A stretch of 48,989 nucleotides of DNA, taken from Clostridium sp. Its GTDB lineage: Bacteria > Bacillota > Clostridia > Clostridiales > Clostridiaceae. Of this stretch, positions 17,868-27,558 are shown one piece after another (position 1 is the first letter of the stretch; the number at the start of each line of letters is the position of its first letter). The notes under the pieces were generated by a model. The model was given only the letters and a program-made list of their open reading frames with translations, made no database searches and was not told the DNA's origin. Location: positions 1 through 48,989 of the forward strand of contig JAFSER010000007.1 of the NCBI GenBank assembly GCA_017435645.1, in the 5' to 3' direction. The translations under genes and the position numbers were made by a program.

Positions 17868-19040
17868 ATGATTAAAGTTATTAAGAATATTAAAGTATAT
17901 TCCCCTAAGTATTTAGGTATAAAGGATGTAGTAATAGTATCAGATAAAATTGAAGGAATATATGATAGTGTTAATATACCTAAAAATTTTATAAATATTG
18001 AAGTTATTAATGGAGAAGGAAAATTACTTTTTCCAGGGTTTATAGATAATCATGTACATATTAATGGAGCTGGTGGAGAAGGGGGATTTAGAAGAAGAAC
18101 TCCAGAAATAATGCTGAGCTCATTAATTACTGCTGGAATTACTACAGTAGTAGGTTGTATAGGTATAGATGGAGTCTGTAGGAATATGGCGAGCTTAATA
18201 GCTAAAGCAAAGTCATTGGAAGAAGAGGGAATTACAACATATTGTTATACAGGCTCTTATGAGATACCAGTTAAACCTTTAACTGAATCTATAAAGAAAG
18301 ATATAATGTTAATAGATAAAATAATAGGTGTTGGAGAAATAGCAATATCAGATACAAGAAGTTCTCAAGCGACATATGAAGAATTAGTTAAAGCTATAGC
18401 ACAGTCTAGAGTTGGCGGATTATTGTCTGGAAAATCAGGAATTGTGAATATTCATTTAGGAGATGGAACAAGTAAATTGGGATATTTATTTAAATTAGCT
18501 GATAACTCAGAAATTCCACTAACTCAAATATTACCTACTCATATAAATAGAAATGGTGATTTATTTAAATCTGGAGAGGAGTATATAAATAAGGGTGGAT
18601 ATATAGATCTTACAACTAGTACTCCTGTAGATCAATTAGCTCCAGGAGAATTAAGGGCAAGTGAAGCATTTAATATATTAGTAAAAAATAAATCTAATAT
18701 AGAAAATGTTACTTTTTCATCAGATGGAAATGGAAGTTTGCCTATATTTGATGATAAAGGCAAGATTGTAAAGATAGGAATATGTACAGTATCAAGTCTT
18801 TATGAAGAAGTAGTAGAGTGTATAAAAAAATATGGAATACATATAGAAGAAGCATTAAAGGTTATAACATCAAATGTTGCTAAGGTTCTGAAATTGAATA
18901 ATAAGGGAAGTATTGAAGTTGGAAAAGATGCTGATTTAGTATTAGTAGATGAAAATACATTGAAAATAAAAGATGTAATAGCTTTAGGAAAAGTTATGCT
19001 TAAGGATGGAGAAGTAATTGTTAAAGGAACTTTTGAATAG
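17868..19040 (+). CDS. iadA: Isoaspartyl (beta-aspartyl) dipeptidase
   Basis: This is a 390-residue amidohydrolase starting at ATG 17868 behind AAGGAAGG. It cleaves isoaspartyl dipeptides produced by damage or turnover of proteins. Metal ligands line up with E. coli IadA: His62-x-His64 (NHVHINGAGGEGG), His196, His225 and catalytic Asp286 (SSDGNGSLP). The residue that should bridge the two zincs as a carbamylated Lys is Glu157 here (GVGEIAISD), a replacement I recall in some branches of the family. The C-terminal beta sandwich ends with 'KDADLVLVD'. It stands alone, convergent with the sleB-like gene. Confidence 0.9.
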   Translation: MIKVIKNIKVYSPKYLGIKDVVIVSDKIEGIYDSVNIPKNFINIEVINGEGKLLFPGFIDNHVHINGAGGEGGFRRRTPEIMLSSLITAGITTVVGCIGIDGVCRNMASLIAKAKSLEEEGITTYCYTGSYEIPVKPLTESIKKDIMLIDKIIGVGEIAISDTRSSQATYEELVKAIAQSRVGGLLSGKSGIVNIHLGDGTSKLGYLFKLADNSEIPLTQILPTHINRNGDLFKSGEEYINKGGYIDLTTSTPVDQLAPGELRASEAFNILVKNKSNIENVTFSSDGNGSLPIFDDKGKIVKIGICTVSSLYEEVVECIKKYGIHIEEALKVITSNVAKVLKLNNKGSIEVGKDADLVLVDENTLKIKDVIALGKVMLKDGEVIVKGTFE

Positions 19041-19097
19041 ATTAAGTAGCTAAAATTTAAGGTATTATATTTAAAGAATTTACTATAAATTGAAGAA

Positions 19098-19126
19098 GGA
19101 GCTCGCACATTAAGTGCGATAGCTCC
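19098..19126 (-). terminator. Hairpin between iadA and the sleB-like gene
   Basis: GGAGCT-CGCAC / GTGCG-AT-AGCTCC is a strong, GC-richer stem, four bases past the stop of the minus-strand gene. The following T tract is weak on both strands, so it is probably a shared but imperfect terminator. Confidence 0.6.
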
Positions 19127-19129
19127 AAA

Positions 19130-19723
19130 TTAATAAGTTGTATTAAAAAATAGATGTTGACCTATAGTTTTTGAATCTTTTTTTTCAACAGCCTGCATCC
19201 AAGTACATGTAGCAATATCAGGATTATAAAAGAATAAAGCTTCATTTGTTGGATCATTTCCTTCAATAGCATCATAGACAGCATCATAGCATTCTTGAGT
19301 TGGAACAACGTTTATTTCGCCATTTACTACACAAGAAAATGCTTGTGGTTGAAGTATTACCTCCTTTATACTATTTGGGAAACCTGGGCTAAGCACTCTA
19401 TTTAAAATAACCGATGCAACTGCAACTTTGCCTTCATAAGGCTCACCTTTACTTTCAGCATAGACTATTTTGGCCATTAAGTCTAAATCATCTTTTGTTA
19501 AATAAATTATTTTGTCATTTTGATTAAAAACTTCTACTGTTTCTCCTGTTTTGCTATTTATTAATAATGCGTTTAGTTCTTCATTTAAAATATCTTTTCT
19601 AATTTCTAATGTATTGGTGGAAGGTAAGATGTTAATATAAGTTACTTCTGTAGCCAATACATTTATATTTGCTGAAAATAAAAGAGTTATTAATAAAATA
19701 GATGTTTTTATTAAATATTTCAT
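19130..19723 (-). CDS. SleB-family cell wall hydrolase
   Basis: This 197-residue exported protein has a signal peptide of about 25 residues, then a spacer, then a Hydrolase_2 (SleB catalytic) domain from about residue 80 to the end. The domain has catalytic-Glu motif 'IVYAESKGEPYEGKVAVASVILNR', then 'QAFSCV' and 'ALFFYNPD'. SleB enzymes are lytic transglycosylases that open spore cortex or vegetative peptidoglycan. There is no peptidoglycan-binding domain, unlike Bacillus SleB, so the exact role (germination or growth) is open. The GGAGG site is directly preceded by a hairpin at 19735-19758. Read after the upstream unknown gene, probably as one operon. Confidence 0.87.
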   Translation of the reverse strand: MKYLIKTSILLITLLFSANINVLATEVTYINILPSTNTLEIRKDILNEELNALLINSKTGETVEVFNQNDKIIYLTKDDLDLMAKIVYAESKGEPYEGKVAVASVILNRVLSPGFPNSIKEVILQPQAFSCVVNGEINVVPTQECYDAVYDAIEGNDPTNEALFFYNPDIATCTWMQAVEKKDSKTIGQHLFFNTTY

Positions 19724-19734
19724 AAATAACCTCC

Positions 19735-19767
19735 TTTTGGATTAATAACAATCCAAAATTATTGTTA
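19735..19767 (-). promoter_or_regulatory. Two mutually exclusive hairpins before the sleB-like start
   Basis: On the minus-strand RNA, TAACAAT/ATTGTTA (19761-19767 with 19746-19752) forms one perfect stem. TTTTGGAT/ATCCAAAA (19751-19758 with 19735-19742) forms another. They share two bases, so only one can form fully. The second ends exactly at the GGAGG site (19730-19734). This suggests control of translation or processing between the two genes. Confidence 0.5.
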
Positions 19768-19781
19768 CCTAAATAAAAAAA

Positions 19782-20783
19782 TTAATACATAAATTGTTGA
19801 ATTTTTTCTTGATAATTATTATAGCAATCTAAAATAAACTCTCTTTTTTTACTAGAATCCTCATAATTTTTTTCAATTTCTTTTGAAAAATCAGAGTAAT
19901 TATCAATAGTTTTTTCGTATATAACAGACTCTTTAATAGAATTTAAATAAGGAGAGTATGAATTTAGATATTCTAAAAAGGAATCATAAATCTCCATACA
20001 TCCATCAGGTATAGAAATATAGTTAACATCTTCTTTTATCTTATTAAATGTCTCTTCTTTTTTATAAATATCATCTACAATAACCGTAAGATCTCTACCA
20101 TCCTCCCTAATTTTATTTATGGCAATAGATAAATCCTCATTTAAAAATGAAATATCTTCATTATATTTATCTAATTTATTAATAAAATTACTTATTTGAG
20201 AATTTTTAAAGCTAGAGTCCCTATTAAGTTTTATTAAAGTATTAATGTAGCTTGAAAAACTAGAAAAGTATTCCAAGGTAGTACTAGGAAAGTAAAGTGA
20301 TACATCATTACTTTCTAGTTCAGAGTAATTTAATTTACAAGTTTCTAAAAATACATTAAGTTTTTCTATAGACTCAGTATTATTAATTGACTGGGTATTA
20401 TTTAAGGTTTCAAGGATATAATTATAAAGGGTAATTGTTGAATTAATTGCATTTTCTAAGGTTTCTTTAGGAACAGAGGCTTCAGTAGAAATTTCATCTA
20501 TATTTGATGTTAAAGTTAATAAGTTATTTAAATCACTAATGCCATTAGATAATAATTCTTTACTTTTTTCTGTATCTATTGTTAAATCCTTTTTGCCATC
20601 ATTTATGGATAAATTAATAGTAGTAATATCATTACAGATATTTTGTATATATCTTTTGGATCTGTTTTCTTTTGAATTGTAATGTAAAAATAATGAAATA
20701 GATAAAACTAGAAATAATAATATAAAAGTAAAAATTATTATATTTTTCTTTGACTTAAAATAGTTTAAAGGACCTTTATTCAT
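19782..20783 (-). CDS. Unknown membrane-anchored helical protein
   Basis: I do not recognise this 333-residue protein. It has a short basic N terminus, one membrane segment at about 15-33 and then a long, Asn/Ser/Glu-rich, almost wholly helical region expected outside the cell. There is no lipobox, no cysteine cluster and no known catalytic motif. Its start follows an AAGGAGTGA site. It lies 58 bases upstream of the sleB-like hydrolase in the same direction, so a role as a partner, inhibitor or anchor of that enzyme is possible. It is divergent from cdaA. Confidence 0.75.
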   Translation of the reverse strand: MNKGPLNYFKSKKNIIIFTFILLFLVLSISLFLHYNSKENRSKRYIQNICNDITTINLSINDGKKDLTIDTEKSKELLSNGISDLNNLLTLTSNIDEISTEASVPKETLENAINSTITLYNYILETLNNTQSINNTESIEKLNVFLETCKLNYSELESNDVSLYFPSTTLEYFSSFSSYINTLIKLNRDSSFKNSQISNFINKLDKYNEDISFLNEDLSIAINKIREDGRDLTVIVDDIYKKEETFNKIKEDVNYISIPDGCMEIYDSFLEYLNSYSPYLNSIKESVIYEKTIDNYSDFSKEIEKNYEDSSKKREFILDCYNNYQEKIQQFMY

Positions 20784-20936
20784 AAACTTATCACTCCTTA
20801 ATACTCTTTACATAAATTTATATTATTATAGTAATTAAAATATTATTAAAAAGTTTAAAAAAAATAAAGTATTATACTAAGATTACATTAATTGGTGTAT
20901 AATTATTATAGTAGAAATAGTTTGGGGGAGCCTTTT

Positions 20937-21788
20937 ATGGAAGAAATAAGTACTTTTTTAGTTAACTCATTAAAAAATATAACAATATGGTCAATATTAG
21001 ATATTATAGTAGTTGCATATATATTTTATAAAGGCTATTCATTAATAAAAGAAACAAGGGCCGAGCAACTTTTAAAGGGTATAATTTTGATGATTATACT
21101 TATTCCTATAAGCTATTTATTGAACTTAGAAATGCTTAATTTCATTTTAAATAAGACTTTAACTATAGGATTATTATCTGTAGTTATTATTTTTCAACCT
21201 GAAATAAGAAGAGGATTAGAGCATATAGGAAGAAGTGCATTTGAGGAGATAGGAAAAGTAGAACATGAGAAAAATAGAAGTATAGTTGTAAATGAGATAG
21301 TAACTGCAGTTGAAAATTTATCAGAAACAAAGACTGGAGCATTAATAGTTGTTGAGAAGCTTACAATGCTTGGAGATATTTTAAATTCAGGAACAATCTT
21401 AGATGCAAAGGTTACAGCTAACTTAATTGAAAATATATTTGTAGTAAATACACCACTTCATGATGGTGCAACTATAATAAGAAAAGATAGGATACTAGCT
21501 TCTGGTTGTGTCTTACCATTAACTAATAATAATACAATTAATAAAAAGCTAGGAACAAGACATAGAGCTGCCATAGGATTATCAGAAATATCAGATGCAA
21601 TAGTAATAATTGTATCTGAAGAAACAGGGACTATATCCTTAGCTATTAACGGTAAACTAACAAGGAATTATAATAAAGAAAAGTTAAGAATAATTTTATT
21701 AAATATGCTTGAGCAAGGTGAAAAGAAAAATGTTAAAGCTGCTGGGAAGAGGGTGAAGGCATGGATAAGAAAGAAAAAAACAGAATAA
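20937..21788 (+). CDS. cdaA: Membrane diadenylate cyclase CdaA
   Basis: This is 283 residues from ATG 20937, behind GGGGGAG; an upstream in-frame start has no site. Three N-terminal membrane helices (to about residue 80) are followed by a DAC domain with active-site motifs Asp176-Gly-Ala (PLHDGATII) and Arg208-His-Arg (GTRHRAAIGLSE). CdaA joins two ATP into c-di-AMP, which governs potassium, osmotic balance and cell-wall strength. It overlaps cdaR by 28 bases, the usual pairing. glmM, the third member of the common cdaA-cdaR-glmM operon, lies 7 kb downstream here. Confidence 0.96.
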   Translation: MEEISTFLVNSLKNITIWSILDIIVVAYIFYKGYSLIKETRAEQLLKGIILMIILIPISYLLNLEMLNFILNKTLTIGLLSVVIIFQPEIRRGLEHIGRSAFEEIGKVEHEKNRSIVVNEIVTAVENLSETKTGALIVVEKLTMLGDILNSGTILDAKVTANLIENIFVVNTPLHDGATIIRKDRILASGCVLPLTNNNTINKKLGTRHRAAIGLSEISDAIVIIVSEETGTISLAINGKLTRNYNKEKLRIILLNMLEQGEKKNVKAAGKRVKAWIRKKKTE

Positions 21789-23017
21789 TAATACCTATAA
21801 TATGCCTTTTGTTATCAACTGGATTATGGTTTTATGTAACTAATGTTGAAAATAAAATTAGAACTACTGAGATAAGTAAAATTCCAGTAGAATTAATAAA
21901 TGAAGAGGCCTTAGCTTCATCTAAATTAGCTATAACTCCAGGTCAGGAATTTTATGTTACATTAAAGGTTGAAGGAAATACAAACGATATAAATAAGATA
22001 AAGAAAAGTGATTTTAAAGTACAGGTAGATTTAAGTGAATATGCTTGGAAAAAGGGAGAGAATAAAGTTTCTGTTTCAATCGTTGATTATCCAATTACAG
22101 TTAGTATACGAAATACTAATACATTATCTATAACTATTAACATAGAAGACTTAGTAGAAAAGACATTACCTATTACTTCAGAGTTAGACATAACTCCAGC
22201 ACATGGATATTTTGCATCTGATCCAGTTATTACTCCAGAAAAGATAAAGGTTTCAGGGGCAGAATCAGTAGTTACAAAAGTTGCAAAATTAGTTATTTCT
22301 GATATTAAAAGTGAAGTAGAAGAAACAATAGTTGCTAACTACAAAGTAAAAGCCTTAGATGAGAATAATTCAATGGTATCAGGTATAACTCTTTCAGAGG
22401 ATACTGTTACTGCAGAAGTTAAAATAAGTAAAGGAAAATCTGTTAAGGTTAATATTGCTACTACAGGAAATTTACCAAATGGAGTTAAGATGAAATCTAT
22501 AGATAGTAGTAGAAGTACTGTTGAATTATTAGGACCAAAGGAAACACTTGATACTATTGAATCAGTAACTACGACTCCAATAGATCTATCTGAAATTAAA
22601 GAAAATAAAGAGATAGATTTATCTGTTATAGTACCTGATGGAACAATAATAGTGCCTGCCGAACAGAATTTAACTGCAAGGGTAAATGTTATTACAATGG
22701 TATCTAAGAAGTTTACTCTTAAGTTAAATATAAAAGGTATTATAGATGGATTAAATGTACTACCAAGTAAAGAAAATATAGAAATTACCCTAAAAGGATA
22801 TGAAGATGCTATGGAAAGTGTAACAGAAGATAATTTTGAGGCAACTATAGATGTGAGTAAATATAAAGAAGATGGAACGTATGAAGTAACTCCAGTAGTT
22901 AAAACAAAGGATTTAGATAAGGATTTTAAAGTAGAAGCTATAGAGTCTATTAAAATAACTGTATCTAAAGAGATTGCTCAAACTATGCAACAGAATGTAT
23001 CTGATGAGAATGATTAA
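21761..23017 (+). CDS. cdaR: CdaA regulator CdaR (YbbR-domain protein)
   Basis: This 418-residue protein has one N-terminal membrane segment (about residues 8-26, with 'CLLLSTGLWFYVTN'), then four YbbR repeats outside the cell, each of about 80-90 residues; a typical repeat edge reads 'PSKENIEITLKGYEDAMESV'. CdaR binds CdaA in the membrane and modulates c-di-AMP synthesis. Its ATG lies inside the end of cdaA with a GAGGGTGAAGG site, so translation is coupled. A terminator follows about 170 bases later. Confidence 0.93.
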   Translation: MDKKEKNRIIIPIICLLLSTGLWFYVTNVENKIRTTEISKIPVELINEEALASSKLAITPGQEFYVTLKVEGNTNDINKIKKSDFKVQVDLSEYAWKKGENKVSVSIVDYPITVSIRNTNTLSITINIEDLVEKTLPITSELDITPAHGYFASDPVITPEKIKVSGAESVVTKVAKLVISDIKSEVEETIVANYKVKALDENNSMVSGITLSEDTVTAEVKISKGKSVKVNIATTGNLPNGVKMKSIDSSRSTVELLGPKETLDTIESVTTTPIDLSEIKENKEIDLSVIVPDGTIIVPAEQNLTARVNVITMVSKKFTLKLNIKGIIDGLNVLPSKENIEITLKGYEDAMESVTEDNFEATIDVSKYKEDGTYEVTPVVKTKDLDKDFKVEAIESIKITVSKEIAQTMQQNVSDEND

Positions 23018-23184
23018 ATATTTGAGATTTGAATGAAATATTTAAAATTTATCCTTGATATATAAAGTATAGTTAGAAATTTATAATATTATAAAGATAA
23101 ACAAATTTTTAACTGTACTAATTTAAAAGTTAGCATAAATACGTTTAATTATAATAAAGTATATTTAAAGTGAAAAATGTAGAA

Positions 23185-23221
23185 AATGGTATAATCGAAG
23201 TTTGGTTATGCCATTTTTTTA
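23185..23221 (+). terminator. Terminator of cdaA-cdaR
   Basis: AATGGTATAAT pairs with GTTATGCCATT (G-U pairs allowed) around a nine-base loop, then TTTTTT. Confidence 0.85.
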
Positions 23222-23582
23222 TGACAAAATACAAGGTATTTCCTAGGAAATTATAAAAATAGGGAGAAATATACATTATATATATTAATAAAGACCAGAA
23301 TCTCGGATTAAAATTATTATAAAAAAATTCATATTCTATCTGTTTATATTAATAGTAAAAAAATATTTTATATATATATTGTTGTGTATAATACTTATCA
23401 AAATTTATGGTAAGTATAAGAAAATACATATATTATTTATATAAATTAATATATTATTTAGATGTTATTAGATATTAATATATGCTAAAATAAGAAATGA
23501 AATTTTAAAATTAAAGATATAAACTTTATTTCTATAGATAGTTATGTAACTAAAGAATAATTAGAAAGGGAGGAGAACTTAA
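23222..23582. other. AT-rich intergenic region before the FAD protein
   Basis: I see no gene or clear structured element. A GGGAGGAG ribosome binding site at about 23569-23576 serves the next gene. Confidence 0.5.
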
Positions 23583-25184
23583 ATGACTTTAAGAATTAAC
23601 AATATATCATTAAGTATAGATGAAGATAAAAGCCTATTAAAAAATAAGGTTGCTAAAAAACTGAGAATTTCTAAAGATGAGATAAAAAATCTTAAAATAA
23701 TAAAAGAAAGTTTAGATGCTAGAAAAAAGAATGACATTAAATATATATATTGTGTAGATATTGAACATAGCAATGAAGAAAAATTAATGAAAAAGATTAA
23801 GGATAAGGATGTTAGATTAGAAGTTCCTAAATATAATGCAGAAATAAATTCAGGTGAAAAACAACTTAATTCTAGACCGGTAGTAGTTGGATTTGGTCCA
23901 GCAGGTATATTTGCAGCACTTTTATTAGCAGAGAAGGGATATAAACCTATAGTAATAGAACGTGGAGAAGATGTTGATAAAAGAACTGAGTCTGTTAATA
24001 AGTTTTGGGAAACAGGACAATTGAATCCAGAGTCTAACGTACAATTTGGTGAAGGTGGAGCAGGAGCCTTTTCAGATGGAAAGTTGACTACAAGAATTAA
24101 AGATAATAGATGTGATTATGTTTTAAGAGCATTAGTTAAAGCAGGAGCACCAGAAGAAATAGCTTATATAGCAAAACCACATGTAGGAACTGATTTATTA
24201 AAAGGTGTAGTAAAAAATATAAGAGAAAAAATAAAGGAATTAGGTGGAGATGTATTATTCTCTCACAAATTAGAGAAAATAATATTAGAAAATGATAATT
24301 TAAAATCTATTATAGTAAATGGGAAAGAGATTACATGTGAAAATTTAATTTTAGCAATAGGACATAGTTCTAGAGATACATATGAAATGTTAAATGAAGT
24401 TGGAGTATCTATGGAGCCTAAGGCATTTGCTATAGGAGTAAGGATAGAACATCCACAAGAAATAATAAATAAAAGTCAATATGGTGATATGCATAATCAT
24501 CCAAGACTTAAAGCAGCAGAATATAGATTAACATATCAAAGTGAAAAGTTAAAAAGAGCTGTATATTCTTTCTGTATGTGTCCTGGAGGAGTAGTAGTAT
24601 CAGCAGCTTCAGAAAATGAAAAATTAGTTTCTAATGGTATGAGTTATCATGCTAGAGATTTAGATAATGCTAATTCAGCATTAGTTGTTACAGTAGGGCC
24701 AGAGGATTTTAAAGGGGATTCACCTTTAAGAGGTATGGAATTCCAAAGATATTATGAAAATTTAGCCTATAAGTTAGGTGGTTCAAATTATAAAGCACCA
24801 GTACAACTTGTGGGAGATTTCATGAAGGATGAAATAAGTACAAAGCTTGGAAATGTTAAACCAAGTTATACAGGTGGATATGTATTTGAAGATTTAAGAA
24901 AATGCTTACCGGAGTATGTTATAGAGGCATTAAAGGAAGCTATAGTTGATTTTGATAGAAAGATAAAGGGCTATGGGAATTATGATGCAATATTAACAGG
25001 AATAGAAACAAGAACTTCAGCTCCTGTAAGAATTATAAGAAATGAGAATTTAGAAAGTATATCTGCAAAGGGTGTATTTCCAACTGGAGAGGGTGCAGGT
25101 TTTGCAGGAGGAATAATATCAGCGGCTGTAGACGGATTAAAAGTAGCAGAAAAAATAATACAAGAATATAAACCTATAAAATAA
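23583..25184 (+). CDS. FAD-dependent oxidoreductase (COG2509-like)
   Basis: This 533-residue flavoprotein has an N-terminal ~90-residue alpha-beta domain. A Rossmann FAD site (VVVGFGPAGIFAALLLAEKGY) and the dinucleotide acid end 'VIERG' follow. Further marks are 'NVQFGEGGAGAFSDGKLTTR', 'FCMCPGGVVVSAASE' with a Cys pair, and a C-terminal FAD contact 'FPTGEGAGFAGGIISAAVDG'. It belongs to an uncharacterised family of predicted dehydrogenases, widespread in Firmicutes and often annotated only as NAD(P)/FAD-dependent oxidoreductase. The substrate is not known. It has its own terminator before ptb. Confidence 0.85.
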   Translation: MTLRINNISLSIDEDKSLLKNKVAKKLRISKDEIKNLKIIKESLDARKKNDIKYIYCVDIEHSNEEKLMKKIKDKDVRLEVPKYNAEINSGEKQLNSRPVVVGFGPAGIFAALLLAEKGYKPIVIERGEDVDKRTESVNKFWETGQLNPESNVQFGEGGAGAFSDGKLTTRIKDNRCDYVLRALVKAGAPEEIAYIAKPHVGTDLLKGVVKNIREKIKELGGDVLFSHKLEKIILENDNLKSIIVNGKEITCENLILAIGHSSRDTYEMLNEVGVSMEPKAFAIGVRIEHPQEIINKSQYGDMHNHPRLKAAEYRLTYQSEKLKRAVYSFCMCPGGVVVSAASENEKLVSNGMSYHARDLDNANSALVVTVGPEDFKGDSPLRGMEFQRYYENLAYKLGGSNYKAPVQLVGDFMKDEISTKLGNVKPSYTGGYVFEDLRKCLPEYVIEALKEAIVDFDRKIKGYGNYDAILTGIETRTSAPVRIIRNENLESISAKGVFPTGEGAGFAGGIISAAVDGLKVAEKIIQEYKPIK

Positions 25185-25192
25185 AATATAAG

Positions 25193-25229
25193 AAAATATT
25201 CTGAAAAATTAATTTTCAGAATATTTTTT
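25193..25229 (+). terminator. Terminator of the FAD oxidoreductase gene
   Basis: AATATTCTGAAAA pairs perfectly with TTTTCAGAATATT around a five-base loop, ending in TTTT. Confidence 0.92.
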
Positions 25230-25380
25230 GTTAAAATATAAATATACATATTTATTAATAAGACAAGTATTAATAATATTTTTAGGTTTATTAATAAAGC
25301 TATAGTTAGAATTGAAAGAATATTCTTAATAATTTTGAGGGAAATAATTAAAAAATAACTATTATAAGAGGAGAGAAGCT

Positions 25381-26289
25381 ATGAGTAAAAATTTTGATGA
25401 CTTATTAAAGAGAGTAGAGGGGTATAATAATAAGAAAGTAGCAGTAGCAGTGGCGCAGGATGAGGCAGTATTAGAAGCTATTAAGGATGCAAAAACAAAA
25501 GGAATTGCAGATGCTATATTAGTAGGGGATGCATATAAAATAAGAAAAATAGCAAAGAAAATAGAAATGGATATTTCTGAATTTGAAATTATTAATGAAC
25601 CAAATACAACAAAGGCAACTTTAGAAGCTGTAAGATTAGTATCAGTAGGTAGAGCAGATATGGTTATGAAAGGATTAATAGATACAGCTACTTTTTTAAG
25701 AAGTGTACTTAATAAGGAAGTAGGATTAAGAACAGGAAATCTTATGTCTCATGTTGCAGTTTTTGAAATAGAAGGAATAGACAGATTAATATTATTAACA
25801 GATGCAGCATTTAATACATATCCAGATTTAAAAGCAAAGGTACAGATATTAAACAATGCAGTGAATGTAGCTCATGCTTGTGGAATTAAAGTTCCAAAGG
25901 TAGCTCCAATTTGTGCAATAGAGGTTGTTAATCCAGATATGCCAGCAACATTAGATGCAGCTATATTATCTAAAATGAATGATAGAGGACAAATAAAAGG
26001 CTGTATAGTAGATGGTCCTTTAGCTTTAGATAATGCATTATCAATAGATGCAGCAGAACATAAGGGTATAAGCGGAGAAGTAGCAGGAAAGGCAGATATT
26101 ATGTTACTTCCAAATATAGAATCAGGGAATGTTATGTATAAAACATTAGCATATACAGCTAAAACTAGAAGTGGAGGACTTTTAGTTGGCACATCAGCTC
26201 CAGTTATTTTAACATCAAGAGCTGATAGCTTTGAAACTAAGGTGTATTCAATTGCATTAGCAGCATTAGTTGCAGAAACAAATAAATAA
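25381..26289 (+). CDS. ptb: Phosphate butyryltransferase
   Basis: This is 302 residues, the usual length, behind GGAGAG. It converts butyryl-CoA and phosphate to butyryl phosphate in the last steps of butyrate fermentation. Family marks are 'ADMVMKGLIDTATFLRSVL', 'VFEIEGIDRLILLTDAAFNTYP', 'KVPKVAPICAIEVVNPDMPAT' and 'GCIVDGPLALDNALS'. buk follows after 25 bases, so the pair forms the classic ptb-buk operon that yields one ATP per butyrate. A phosphotransacetylase is unlikely because the partner kinase is of the butyrate type. Confidence 0.95.
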   Translation: MSKNFDDLLKRVEGYNNKKVAVAVAQDEAVLEAIKDAKTKGIADAILVGDAYKIRKIAKKIEMDISEFEIINEPNTTKATLEAVRLVSVGRADMVMKGLIDTATFLRSVLNKEVGLRTGNLMSHVAVFEIEGIDRLILLTDAAFNTYPDLKAKVQILNNAVNVAHACGIKVPKVAPICAIEVVNPDMPATLDAAILSKMNDRGQIKGCIVDGPLALDNALSIDAAEHKGISGEVAGKADIMLLPNIESGNVMYKTLAYTAKTRSGGLLVGTSAPVILTSRADSFETKVYSIALAALVAETNK

Positions 26290-26314
26290 AATATAAGGAG
26301 AGGGGAGTTTAAAA

Positions 26315-27382
26315 ATGACATTAAAGTTACTTATAATTAATCCGGGTTCAACATCAACTAAAATAGGAGTTTATGATGGAGAAAATGAAGTATTAGTAGA
26401 AACTTTAAGACATACAGCAGAGGAAATATCAAAGTATGATACGATTTTTGACCAGTTTAAATTTAGAAAAGATATAATATTAAATTTATTAGAAGAAAAA
26501 AAATTTGATATCAGAAATCTAGATGCAGTAGTTGGTAGAGGTGGTTTACTTAAACCAATGGAAAGTGGTACTTATAGGGTTAATGAAGCCATGATTAAGG
26601 ATTTAAAGGAGGGTGTTCAAGGAGAGCATGCTTCAAACTTAGGAGGAATTATTGCTAATGAGATAGGAGAAGAGTTAAATATACCAGCATTTATAGTTGA
26701 TCCTGTAGTTGTAGACGAGCTTCAAGATATTGCAAGAGTTTCAGGAGTGCCTGAATTGCCAAGAATAAGTAAGTTCCATGCATTGAATCAAAAGGCTGTG
26801 GCTAAGAGGTATGCCAAAGAAATAGGGAAAAATTATTCAGATTTAAATTTAATAGTTGCACATATGGGTGGAGGAGTTTCAGTAGGAGCTCATAAAAAAG
26901 GTAATGTTATAGATGTAAACAATGCGTTAGATGGAGAAGGTCCATTTTCACCAGAAAGAGCAGGAACAGTACCAGTTGGTTCATTAATAAAAATGTGTTT
27001 TAGTGGAGAGTACACAGAAAAGCAAGTATATGAAAAAATAGTTGGTAAAGGTGGATATGTAGCATACTTAGGTACAAATGATGCAAGAGATGTACTAAAG
27101 CTTGCATTAGAGGGAGATGAAAAAGGAACTTTATATTTTAATGCTTTTATATATCAAGTATCAAAGGCTATTGGGGAAATGGCAACAGTTTTAGAAGGAA
27201 AGGTTGACAGAATAATACTTACAGGTGGTATAGCATATTCAGAAAAGGTTGCGGATGATATTAGAAAGAGAACCGGTTGGATAGCAGATATAACAAATTA
27301 TCCAGGTGAGGATGAATTACTTGCATTAGCACAAGGTGCTATAAGAGTAATGACAGGAGAAGAAGAAGCAAAAGTATATTAA
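26315..27382 (+). CDS. buk: Butyrate kinase
   Basis: This is 355 residues, starting at ATG 26315 behind AGGAGAGGGG. It transfers phosphate from butyryl phosphate to ADP. Motifs of the acetate/butyrate kinase fold are '[17 protein letters not shown]' near the start, '[10 protein letters not shown]', '[18 protein letters not shown]', '[17 protein letters not shown]' and '[10 protein letters not shown]'. Length and the GGLL/HALNQ motifs separate it from acetate kinase (about 400 residues). It ends the operon with ptb and has a long hairpin terminator. Confidence 0.95.
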   Translation: MTLKLLIINPGSTSTKIGVYDGENEVLVETLRHTAEEISKYDTIFDQFKFRKDIILNLLEEKKFDIRNLDAVVGRGGLLKPMESGTYRVNEAMIKDLKEGVQGEHASNLGGIIANEIGEELNIPAFIVDPVVVDELQDIARVSGVPELPRISKFHALNQKAVAKRYAKEIGKNYSDLNLIVAHMGGGVSVGAHKKGNVIDVNNALDGEGPFSPERAGTVPVGSLIKMCFSGEYTEKQVYEKIVGKGGYVAYLGTNDARDVLKLALEGDEKGTLYFNAFIYQVSKAIGEMATVLEGKVDRIILTGGIAYSEKVADDIRKRTGWIADITNYPGEDELLALAQGAIRVMTGEEEAKVY

Positions 27383-27403
27383 AAAATAATAAGTTGAATA
27401 TAT

Positions 27404-27451
27404 AGATATAGGATAATTAGTAAATTCACTAAGAACTCTTATATCTTTTTT
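27404..27451 (+). terminator. Terminator of ptb-buk
   Basis: AGATATAGGA pairs with TCTTATATCT (one G-U), with an inner TTAGT/ACTAA stem, followed by TTTTT. Confidence 0.85.
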
Positions 27452-27558
27452 ATTTAATAATTATTAAAGAAGATAATTAAATAAAAGGGATAAGAATAAA
27501 TAGCTTAATTGTAGGATTAAAAGATTATATGGTAAAATAATCCTGAGGAGATGATAAT

